A stretch of 47,561 bases of DNA from an uncultured Lachnospiraceae bacterium (GTDB taxonomy: Bacteria; Bacillota; Clostridia; Lachnospirales; Lachnospiraceae). Shown here one piece after another: positions 24,731 through 32,507 of this stretch; the stretch's first letter is position 1; every line of letters starts with the position of its first letter. Made by a program: the position numbers and the translations under genes. A model generated the notes under the pieces. The model was not told the origin of the DNA. It made no database searches and saw nothing but the letters and a program-made list of their open reading frames with translations. The DNA lies in assembly GCA_902762955.1 (NCBI GenBank), contig CACWQH010000016.1, positions 1-47,561 on the forward strand, read 5' to 3'.

Positions 24731-26137
24731 ATGGGTAATACTATTTTTTATAGGGATATCAAAAAAAATCCCAATAGAATTACATTTAAAGAAATATTTT
24801 CCGAATGCACAAAGAAACATAGCAGAAGAGATTTTGATTATCAGATGTCGGCCGGTATGGACTTCAATCAGGCTTCGGAAAGTGATATGTTGCAAAAATG
24901 GCAGAAGCCTTGGTTATTTTACAGGTTGTTCATTATCGGTGCAATAATAACTGCTATAATTGTTGGATTTTACAAGCTTATGCCGAAGCTTTTGGATGGT
25001 CTGGACTATGGTACGGCGATTATGGTTATGTTTGTTATTCCGATGATTGTTCCTTTTATTGTTGCTGTTTTTTATTGGGAAATGAATATTCCGAGAAATA
25101 TAGCGCTATATGAGGTTGTCCTTTCAATTATCATAGGTGGTTCTTTATCCTTTTTCGTAAACATGGTTATTAATAAGTTTGGCTCGGAGAAGCTTCATGA
25201 GGCTGCTTATGCGGGTGTTTATGAAGAACCGGCAAAGCTTATAGCGGCACTTATCATAATTGCCGTATTGTTTAAAGGTAAAAAAATATACGGGTTGACA
25301 GGAATAGTAATAGGCGGCGCTGTAGGAGCGGGCTTTTCTGCATTTGAAGCGATGTCATATGTTTTTTCAAATTTGATGACTACGGGTGACTTAACAGGAA
25401 TGGCTAAATACTATTTTCAAGCAAGATTCCTCGGAGCATTTGCCGGTCATCTTACAAGAGCTGCAGCGATAACAGGAGCCGTAACTTTACATACCGAAAA
25501 AAATAAAATAACGATTTCTTCATTTTTAAATTCCGATTTTATAATAATGCTTGCGGCGACGATAACAACACATTATATAAATAATTCGAATGATGTTATG
25601 TCTGCACTTGGAATAGACAGCGAAATGAAATGGTATATTTTTAAAATAGGATTGGATATTGTTGAGTGGTTAGTCCTTTTGTTTATATTAAGGAAGTGTT
25701 TGTATCAGGCAGTTGTAAGAGGAAGATATCAAAGCGGAGAAGGAATTGGTTATACTGAGGCTGTCGGTTCCATGGGAGGAGAAATTGCTGCGAATGCACA
25801 GATGGCAGCAGCCAATGCTGCAAGAATTACCGTTATGAGTGTTGAAGGTGCTATAAAAGGAGCGGTTTGGCAGTCAAACGGAGGAGAAACTCTTTCTATA
25901 GGACGTGAAGAGGGCAATACATTTAAAATACCTTCAAATGTTGCGGGTATAAGCAGAAAGCATTGTATTATTAAATACTCGTCCGGAAGGTGGGTAATAG
26001 TTGATCTTAATTCGTCATATGGAACCTCGGTAAACCGGGTCAAGATACCGGCCAATACCGAACAGCCTTTAAGAGAAGGAGATATCATTTATCTTGGAGG
26101 ATCGGGACAGGCGTTTAAGGTTTCTTATAAATCTTAA
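24731..26137 (+). CDS. PrsW-type intramembrane protease fused to a C-terminal FHA domain (copy 1)
   Basis: 468 aa. Residues 60-325 form a polytopic domain with about eight helices and the PrsW family motifs: YEEPAKL (Glu165, Glu166), FSAFEAMSY (Glu206), His240 in FAGHLTR and His281 in TTHYINN. PrsW enzymes cut membrane anti-sigma factors. After a linker, 380-465 is an FHA phosphothreonine-binding domain: SIGREEGN, GISRKHCII and LNSSYGTSVN carry the Arg, Ser, His and GT positions. An N-terminal cytoplasmic segment of 60 residues is shared with copy 2. The ATG follows AAAGGGGATGGCTT. It is first in the operon. The fusion suggests proteolysis steered by kinase activity, but the substrate is unknown. 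Confidence 0.85.
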   Translation: MGNTIFYRDIKKNPNRITFKEIFSECTKKHSRRDFDYQMSAGMDFNQASESDMLQKWQKPWLFYRLFIIGAIITAIIVGFYKLMPKLLDGLDYGTAIMVMFVIPMIVPFIVAVFYWEMNIPRNIALYEVVLSIIIGGSLSFFVNMVINKFGSEKLHEAAYAGVYEEPAKLIAALIIIAVLFKGKKIYGLTGIVIGGAVGAGFSAFEAMSYVFSNLMTTGDLTGMAKYYFQARFLGAFAGHLTRAAAITGAVTLHTEKNKITISSFLNSDFIIMLAATITTHYINNSNDVMSALGIDSEMKWYIFKIGLDIVEWLVLLFILRKCLYQAVVRGRYQSGEGIGYTEAVGSMGGEIAANAQMAAANAARITVMSVEGAIKGAVWQSNGGETLSIGREEGNTFKIPSNVAGISRKHCIIKYSSGRWVIVDLNSSYGTSVNRVKIPANTEQPLREGDIIYLGGSGQAFKVSYKS

Positions 26138-26212
26138 AAGTAAATTTTGTTATGTGTATATACATATATATTAACAGATTACTTTTTATACTACAGAACA
26201 TGGAGGGTTAAA

Positions 26213-27652
26213 ATGTCAAATACGGTTTTTTACAGGGATGTTAAAAAAAATCCGAATAAAATAACTGTTAAAGAAATATTATCAGAATGCACGAAAAAAC
26301 ACAGTAAGAGAGATTTTGATTATCAATTGTCGGCAGGAAGCGAATTCAATACGGCTACAGAAAGGGATATGCTTCAAAAATGGCAAAAACCATGGATATT
26401 CTATAAGCTGGCAGTAGTGGGGCTTATAGGCATGGCTGCTTTGTTTGGGTTTGATCTTCTTTCCAATAAGATTCTTGGAGAGGGAGGCTGGTACCCTGCT
26501 TCCGCAACTATGGCGATAGTTGTTCCACCGCTTATTGTTCCGCTTATTATTACTGTGTTTTTATGGGAATTAAATATACCAAGAAATATTGCTCTTTATG
26601 AAGTGTTTTTGGCTTTTATGTCCGGAGCAATTTTATCACTATTTACAAATCTGATATTAAGACAGGTAGGTTCGGGTAAGCTTGCGGAGGATGCGGCATA
26701 TGCAGGTGTTTTTGAAGAGCCTGCCAAGCTTTTGGCGGCGATTATATTGCTGACGGCACTTTTTAAAAACAAGAAAAAGATGTATGGTATGTCAGGACTT
26801 GTTATAGGCGCAGCGGTAGGTGCCGGATTCGGTGGATTTGAATCTGTATGGTATACGCTAGGTAATACACTTTTAGCGGGAAATCTTGATATAGCAAAAT
26901 TCTTTTTCATGAATCGTTTTATCGGAGGATTCGGAATGCATACGGTATGGTGTGCCGGTTATACGGCAGCACTTGCCCTGCATACAAATAAATCAAAAAT
27001 ATCCGGAGAATCATTTTTAAATGCTGATTTTGCAATAATGTTTGCGGGAGCCGTATTGACACATTTTCTTAATAATAATGATACAACGTGGACGACACTT
27101 GGAGCCGTTGAGGATGATGGCAGTCTAAATGAAGCGGTTTATATAATGATTCAAATAGGTCTTCGCGTAATTGAGTGGCTTATCCTTTTATACATTATAA
27201 AAAGATGTTTATATCAGGTTGTTTCACTTGGAAGATATCAAAGTGGTGAGGGAATAGGTTATACGGAGGCAGTCGGTAATTTAGCTAATAATATGGCCGG
27301 AGCACAGATGGCAGCATCCGTAGCAGTGCCTGCAAGAATTACAGTGGTTTGTATGAGTGGTGCGTTAAGAGGAGCAGTATGGCAATCATCAGGCACAGGA
27401 GACAGTTTAACCATAGGTCGTGATGACGGAAACCGGTTTAAGATTCCATCAAATGTTGCCGGAATAAGCAGACAGCATTGCGTCATAAAATATTCTGCTA
27501 ATGGATGGACAATTACGGACCTTAATTCTTCATACGGAACATCGGTTAATCAGGTTAGGCTTGCACCGGGAACGGAGCAACCGTTAAGAGAAGGAGATGT
27601 TATTTATCTTGGTGGCTCTGAGCAGTCATTTAAGATTTCTTATAATTCTTAG
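26213..27652 (+). CDS. PrsW-type intramembrane protease fused to a C-terminal FHA domain (copy 2)
   Basis: 479 aa, a paralogue of the preceding gene along its whole length, including the first 60 residues (MSNTVFYRDVKKNPNKITVK compares with MGNTIFYRDIKKNPNRITFK). PrsW motifs are present: FEEPAKLL, FGGFESVWY, the GMHTVW His and THFLNNND. The FHA domain has TIGRDDGN, GISRQHCVI and LNSSYGTSVN. GGAGGG sets the ATG at 26213, 66 nt inside the longest frame. It lies 75 bp after copy 1. The membrane part has diverged more than the FHA part, so the copies may cut different targets while reading similar phosphosites. Confidence 0.85.
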   Translation: MSNTVFYRDVKKNPNKITVKEILSECTKKHSKRDFDYQLSAGSEFNTATERDMLQKWQKPWIFYKLAVVGLIGMAALFGFDLLSNKILGEGGWYPASATMAIVVPPLIVPLIITVFLWELNIPRNIALYEVFLAFMSGAILSLFTNLILRQVGSGKLAEDAAYAGVFEEPAKLLAAIILLTALFKNKKKMYGMSGLVIGAAVGAGFGGFESVWYTLGNTLLAGNLDIAKFFFMNRFIGGFGMHTVWCAGYTAALALHTNKSKISGESFLNADFAIMFAGAVLTHFLNNNDTTWTTLGAVEDDGSLNEAVYIMIQIGLRVIEWLILLYIIKRCLYQVVSLGRYQSGEGIGYTEAVGNLANNMAGAQMAASVAVPARITVVCMSGALRGAVWQSSGTGDSLTIGRDDGNRFKIPSNVAGISRQHCVIKYSANGWTITDLNSSYGTSVNQVRLAPGTEQPLREGDVIYLGGSEQSFKISYNS

Positions 27653-27723
27653 GATGAAGAATTGTTGTAATAGAATTGTAAGTAATAAAGCTTATATGAT
27701 AATAAAAGACAGGGGGAAAAGAT

Positions 27724-29145
27724 ATGTATTTAAAAAACAAAAAGAAAAAATACATAATGAGTTTTTTGTTTGCGATAGCATTTGTTATAACTGCAATCGC
27801 GCCTGCTAATATTTCCAAGGCAGAGGATGAAGATTTGTTTTCAGGTCTTGAAAAGGTGGCATTTACAGATGGTTCAAGCTCGGGAGCCTCGGGATATGCA
27901 GGATTATCCGGTGTGGTAGGAAGTGTTGACTCAAGCGGAAATGTATTGGCTGTAGATTATGCAGTTGCATTAAGCGGAGGTATTATCTTTTCATCAACAA
28001 ATGCTTATGCAGAAGGTGCGGCAGGATATGCTTTTGTATCTGCGATGGAAGGTCAGTGTGTGCTTCAATATGAAGGTCAGGATTCAAGTCTGGGTGCAAC
28101 CAAGTGGACTGTTGCAAGTGGATCCGAAGACGCGACATTTATGAATGTAACATATCCGTACGAAAACCAACAGGCAACTTTATATTGCTTTGATTCACAA
28201 GGCAATGCGATTTCCATGGGTGTAGTAATTACCGGATACAACATGGTAAATGATTACTGTATGCTTGATGTAGGAACAGATGGTGATACTTCACAGATTG
28301 CTTCATTGGGAGTAATATGTGATGCTAACGGTTCGGTTGTTGCCATTCTGTTTTCGGGTGGTGTTATGGCTCCGTATTTTGATGAAAGTCTTTTCTATCA
28401 GTCAGGCGGTGGTGGTACCAGCAACAATAATAATAACAATAATAACAACAATAACAACAATAACAACAATAACAACAATAATAATAACAATAATAATAAC
28501 AATAGCAACAATAATAACAGTAATGATAAAAAAGATGGAATTAAAAAATATTGGTGGGTTCTTCTTATCGTTGCAGCAGGCGGAGTTTATTTCTATATGA
28601 ATAAGAATAAAAACAATGGCAATGGCTATGGCGATGATGGTTCAGCAAAGGATATAGCTTTAGACGGAGGACCTTACAATAGTAATTCAGGTAGTTCAGT
28701 GGGAGGTGCTTCAAACAGTGATATAGGTGCAACCGCTCCTTATACTCCACCGATGGATGATATTGCACCAACGGCTCCGGCAAGTGCAGCACCGGTTTCA
28801 CAGCCAAGTGCACCATCACCTTCACCGACAGCTACAAGCTATAAGCTTCATGCAGTAGGTGGATATATGGATGGAAGAGTTTATCCGTTTGATGGCAAGG
28901 AGATAACCTTTGGACGTGATAATTCGGTAAGTATTAAGTTCCCTCAGGAAACAAAGGGTGTAAGCCGCATCCACTGTAAGCTTTATATGCAGGGTGGAAA
29001 GGTTATGCTTATGGATTTGGGCTCAAGTTACGGAACATTTGTTGAAGGAAAAGGAAAGATTCCGGCACAGTCTCCGGTTGAAATCAAACCGGGTGATAAG
29101 TTCTGTGTAGGTGAACAGAAGAATTCCTTTGTATTAAAGCTTTAA
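27724..29145 (+). CDS. Signal peptide, extracellular domain, poly-Asn stalk, membrane helix, cytoplasmic FHA
   Basis: 473 aa. Residues 1-32 form a signal peptide ending near SKA. An exported domain (about 33-225) follows, rich in Gly, Ser and Ala, with two or three Cys. Its SLGVICDANGSVVAILFSGG resembles the end of a trypsin-like beta-barrel that has lost its active-site Ser; this is tentative. Next comes a run of 27 Asn (234-260), a membrane helix (277-293), a Pro/Ser/Ala-rich linker, and an FHA domain at about 380-470 with FGRDNSV, GVSRIHCKL and LGSSYGTFVEG. GGGGG before the ATG supports the start. It probably senses outside and docks phosphoproteins inside. Confidence 0.82.
   Translation: MYLKNKKKKYIMSFLFAIAFVITAIAPANISKAEDEDLFSGLEKVAFTDGSSSGASGYAGLSGVVGSVDSSGNVLAVDYAVALSGGIIFSSTNAYAEGAAGYAFVSAMEGQCVLQYEGQDSSLGATKWTVASGSEDATFMNVTYPYENQQATLYCFDSQGNAISMGVVITGYNMVNDYCMLDVGTDGDTSQIASLGVICDANGSVVAILFSGGVMAPYFDESLFYQSGGGGTSNNNNNNNNNNNNNNNNNNNNNNNNNNNSNNNNSNDKKDGIKKYWWVLLIVAAGGVYFYMNKNKNNGNGYGDDGSAKDIALDGGPYNSNSGSSVGGASNSDIGATAPYTPPMDDIAPTAPASAAPVSQPSAPSPSPTATSYKLHAVGGYMDGRVYPFDGKEITFGRDNSVSIKFPQETKGVSRIHCKLYMQGGKVMLMDLGSSYGTFVEGKGKIPAQSPVEIKPGDKFCVGEQKNSFVLKL
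28423..28521 (+). repeat. AAT/AAC triplet tract coding poly-Asn
   Basis: 27 consecutive Asn codons (28423-28503), then Ser, four Asn, Ser and Asn. AAT and AAC are mixed, so it is not a perfect microsatellite, but short sub-runs could slip in whole codons. Confidence 0.95.
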
Positions 29146-29246
29146 ATAATAGTGTATTAATTGGCATTATCGTGGGCATTGTTGCAGTGTGCCTGATAAT
29201 TGCAGTAATAATAAAAATCAAGAAAAAGTCTAAGGAGGATAACGAT

Positions 29247-29864
29247 ATGGAAATCGTAAGATGTGAAAAAGGTCATTTCTATGATGCAGAAGCAAATTCA
29301 AGCTGCCCACAGTGCGCAGCAGAAGCAGGAGGAGCAGCTCCTTCATTTACACAGGCAGCTATGAGTGGTGGTTATGGTGCAACTGAACCGGCAGGCTATA
29401 TGGGAGAGACCATGGCAGTAGAAAATCCGTCAGGTTTATTTGAAGCTCCGGGCAGTTCAGCAGGTGGCGTAGAGGATTATGATGGTGCAACACAGCCTGT
29501 AAATATGGGTGGAATTTCAGGTTTTTCTCCTGTAACAGGATGGCTTGTATGTGTTGATGGTCCTGCAAGAGGAACTGATTATAGAATCAAGGCCGGATAT
29601 AATTATATCGGAAGAGGCGAAGATATGGATATAAGTATCCAGGGTGATCAGAAGATAGGCAGAGAAAGACATGCACTTATCGCTTATGATCAGGAAGAAA
29701 AAGTATTCTTCTTTGGCCCTGCAGATGGCAAGAGCATCGTAAGATTAAACGGAAAGATGGTTATGACTCCTATGCAGGTTAATTCACATGATGAGATTAC
29801 CATTGGTTCAACTAAGTTACTGTTCATACCGCTTTGCGGAGATAAATTTGATTGGAATGAGTGA
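29247..29864 (+). CDS. Zinc-knuckle protein with an FHA domain
   Basis: 205 aa. The N-terminus MEIVRCEKGHFYD...CPQCA has a likely zinc-binding pair of Cys and a His. A Gly/Ala/Ser-rich, Met-rich linker (30-95) follows, with DGATQPVNMG and YGATEPAGYMG; Thr residues before Glu/Gln-Pro could be phospho-acceptors. FHA covers about 105-195 (YIGRGEDMDISI, GRERHALI); the usual GT-N part is altered to SIVRLNGKM. AAGGAGG directly upstream favours the ATG at 29247. The frame is open further upstream and encodes a membrane helix (about 29154-29225), which has no good start codon. Confidence 0.75.
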   Translation: MEIVRCEKGHFYDAEANSSCPQCAAEAGGAAPSFTQAAMSGGYGATEPAGYMGETMAVENPSGLFEAPGSSAGGVEDYDGATQPVNMGGISGFSPVTGWLVCVDGPARGTDYRIKAGYNYIGRGEDMDISIQGDQKIGRERHALIAYDQEEKVFFFGPADGKSIVRLNGKMVMTPMQVNSHDEITIGSTKLLFIPLCGDKFDWNE

Positions 29865-29866
29865 TT

Positions 29867-31138
29867 ATGATTTATAAGGGATATGAATATTTTATAGAAA
29901 TGGAAGAATCGGATGATTCCATAATAAATCTTGGCAAGCCGACGGAAGATAAAACTGAGGATGGAACCGAGGAAGCAACGGAAGATGTTACGGAAGAAGC
30001 TTCAACAGAGGAAGAATCTCAAGGGCAAGGCCGAAAGGATAAAAAGGATAAGACCGAGGAAGAAACAACAACTGAGGATAGTACAGAGGAAGGCTCTTTA
30101 ACAGGAGTAGGTCTTACTACGGAAGAGGCTGTAGAGGATACTACAGAAGAGTTGATTACAACAACTGAGGCGGCTGAAGAGTCTGATGACTCAAAGCAGG
30201 GACTTAATCTTACAACGGTTTTTGGTATAACCAGTGCAGTTTTATTGCTTATAGTTATCTATCTTGCCGGTGCACTTTCAAAGCTTAAAAATAAGCAGAA
30301 TAACTATGATGATTCAGATGATGATTATTCTGATTCTTCAAGTGGTTTCTCCGGTGAGGTTGCCGAGACAGGTCAGAGTGAGATTTCGAATTTATCAAAG
30401 ACGGCTGAAGACAGAGTAGGTAAGCTTCACAATATCGGTAGAAGAAAGGGTCAGCAGGACAGCCTTGGTCTTACCGAATATAATGGTGGAACTCTTGCTA
30501 TCGTTGCAGATGGTATGGGTGGACTTGCAGACGGAGACAGAGTAAGTCAGAAGATAGTTATGACTCTGCTTCAAGATTCTTCAAAGTTATCAGGTGGTTC
30601 ACCTGACAATAAGCTCTATGAAATGATTGCTCATGCTAACAGAGAGGTCAATCAGATGCTTGGTCCGGAGGGCTTATATAAGAGCGGTTCCACGCTTCTT
30701 GCAGTTATGGCAGAAAAGGATGGTTTCCACTGGGCAGCAGTAGGTGACAGCCATATATACCTTTACAGGGCCGGAAAGCTCCTTCTTATGAACCGTGAGC
30801 ATGTCTATGAGGCTGAGCTTATTCAAAAGGCAATAAACGGAGAGAATTCCTTTGCAGAGATAAAGACCAATCCTAAAAAGAGCGGACTTACCAGCTTTAT
30901 AGGAATGGGTAATCTGAAGTATATCGATGGAAGTATCGATAAGGTTGCATCGGGTGAAGGCGACTGGATTCTTCTTATGAGTGACGGTGTATTTAATACC
31001 GTTCCTGAACCGGATATGTGCAAGCTTTTAAATGATGCACCTTCAGCTAAAGTTGCAGCTGAAAGGCTTGAACAGGAGGTCTTAAGAAGACAGAATCCAA
31101 AGCAGGATAATTTTACAGCAATAATATTGGAATTGTAA
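29867..31138 (+). CDS. Membrane-anchored PP2C-family Ser/Thr phosphatase
   Basis: 423 aa. The first 110 residues are strongly acidic and Thr/Glu-rich (repeated TEE and TED), then one membrane helix (115-136) and a PP2C domain from about 185 to the end. Metal-binding motifs are present: QQDSLG, IVADGMGGLADGD, AAVGDSHIYLY, LLMSDGVFN and DNFTAIIL. The enzyme should remove phosphate from Thr/Ser, presumably undoing the operon kinases. It overlaps the previous gene's end region: the previous TGA ends at 29864 and the ATG is at 29867. A GTG at 29861 is a possible alternative. No cleavable signal peptide is seen, so topology of the acidic part is uncertain. Confidence 0.87.
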   Translation: MIYKGYEYFIEMEESDDSIINLGKPTEDKTEDGTEEATEDVTEEASTEEESQGQGRKDKKDKTEEETTTEDSTEEGSLTGVGLTTEEAVEDTTEELITTTEAAEESDDSKQGLNLTTVFGITSAVLLLIVIYLAGALSKLKNKQNNYDDSDDDYSDSSSGFSGEVAETGQSEISNLSKTAEDRVGKLHNIGRRKGQQDSLGLTEYNGGTLAIVADGMGGLADGDRVSQKIVMTLLQDSSKLSGGSPDNKLYEMIAHANREVNQMLGPEGLYKSGSTLLAVMAEKDGFHWAAVGDSHIYLYRAGKLLLMNREHVYEAELIQKAINGENSFAEIKTNPKKSGLTSFIGMGNLKYIDGSIDKVASGEGDWILLMSDGVFNTVPEPDMCKLLNDAPSAKVAAERLEQEVLRRQNPKQDNFTAIILEL

Positions 31139-31174
31139 GATACGGATTTTAATTTACTATGTGGGGTAAATGAT

Positions 31175-32482
31175 ATGGAGTTATATAATCTTTGTACAAA
31201 TTGTATGAATGGTTCTACAGAAAGGTATATATGTCCTACCTGTGGAAAGCCGGCTGATTGGGACACTAACCGGCCTGCAACAGCTTTGCCTGCAAAGTAC
31301 ATTTTGGGCGGGCAGTATTATCTTGGAAAGGTAATAGGCTGCGGAGGCTTTGGAATAACCTACCTCGCATGGGATACAAATTACAACAGAAGAGTTGCGG
31401 TTAAAGAATTATTTCCAAATAAGGATGTAGTCAGAGACCGTAACGGAAATAATATCAATGTTATATTGGGTCAGGAGGATTATGTAAAACATATAAAGAA
31501 GCGTTTTCTGGAGGAGGCGCAGGCTTTATATGCATTTTCCTCAGAACCCGATATAATAAATGTTTACAGATTGTTTGAAGAAAACAATACGGCGTATTAT
31601 GCCATGGAATACCTGGAGGGTATGGATTTAAAGTCTACCCTTTTAAAGCGTGGAAAGATGAAATGGGATCAGTTATCCGTTTACATGAATATGGTTATTA
31701 ATTCCCTAAAGTCAATCCATGCAAGAGGACTTATTCACAGAGATATAAGTCCGGATAATATATTTCTGACTACAAATGGCAGAGCCAAGCTTATAGATTT
31801 TGGCTCACTTCGAAGCTATAACAATCCAAATGGACTGACAACTATATTAAAGCATAACTTTGCACCGTATGAGCAGTATCAGACAAACGGAAATCAAGGT
31901 CCGTGGACGGATATATATGCTCTATGTGTTACTATGTATTATTCGCTTGGCGGAGTATTGCCTCCTAAGGCACCGGATAGAATTATGGCGGATAAAACCG
32001 TTAATATCAGGCAGCTTTGTCCTGATGTCCCGGACAATGTTGCAAATGCTATACATAAGGGTATGGCGGTTATACCGCAGGACAGATTCCAGACTGTAGA
32101 TGAGCTTTCAAGAGCTTTATTTGGAAGCAATCAGGTTAATCAGTATATCGGTATTCAACCCGGACAGCAGACCAGGGTATCATATCCGCATCTCGAATTT
32201 TATGGAAGCCTAAATGGTAAGAAATGGTATATGAAGCCGGGTTCGAGTATTGTTATCGGAAGAGATACCAGCTGTGATATACAGTTCCCGACCAATACCG
32301 GTGGTGTAAGCCGCAGACAGTGTATGGTTTATGTCGATGATGATCAGAAAATCTGGATCAAGGATGAAAATTCATCCTACGGAACATTTTTAAACGGTCA
32401 GAGAGTTCCGGCGGGTGGATGGCTTGAGGCTCAGAGAGGATATGTAATAAGCTTCGGAAAAGAACAGATAAAGATTTTATAA
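31175..32482 (+). CDS. Ser/Thr protein kinase with N-terminal zinc ribbon and C-terminal FHA domain
   Basis: 435 aa. A zinc ribbon (Cys7, Cys10, Cys20, Cys23: CTNC...CPTC) comes first. The Hanks-type kinase domain spans about 45-320: Gly loop IGCGGFGITY, Lys77 in VAVKELF, Glu113 or Glu114, catalytic HRDISPDN (Asp190, Asn195), and DFGS (Asp208). All needed residues are present. FHA is at about 345-435 with VIGRDTSC, GVSRRQCMV and NSSYGTFLNG; the usual SxxH His is replaced by Gln. There is no membrane helix, so it is cytoplasmic unless recruited. It follows the membrane phosphatase by 36 bp. Confidence 0.93.
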   Translation: MELYNLCTNCMNGSTERYICPTCGKPADWDTNRPATALPAKYILGGQYYLGKVIGCGGFGITYLAWDTNYNRRVAVKELFPNKDVVRDRNGNNINVILGQEDYVKHIKKRFLEEAQALYAFSSEPDIINVYRLFEENNTAYYAMEYLEGMDLKSTLLKRGKMKWDQLSVYMNMVINSLKSIHARGLIHRDISPDNIFLTTNGRAKLIDFGSLRSYNNPNGLTTILKHNFAPYEQYQTNGNQGPWTDIYALCVTMYYSLGGVLPPKAPDRIMADKTVNIRQLCPDVPDNVANAIHKGMAVIPQDRFQTVDELSRALFGSNQVNQYIGIQPGQQTRVSYPHLEFYGSLNGKKWYMKPGSSIVIGRDTSCDIQFPTNTGGVSRRQCMVYVDDDQKIWIKDENSSYGTFLNGQRVPAGGWLEAQRGYVISFGKEQIKIL

Positions 32483-32507
32483 TTGATTAAAGATAAAGGA
32501 TGAAAAA

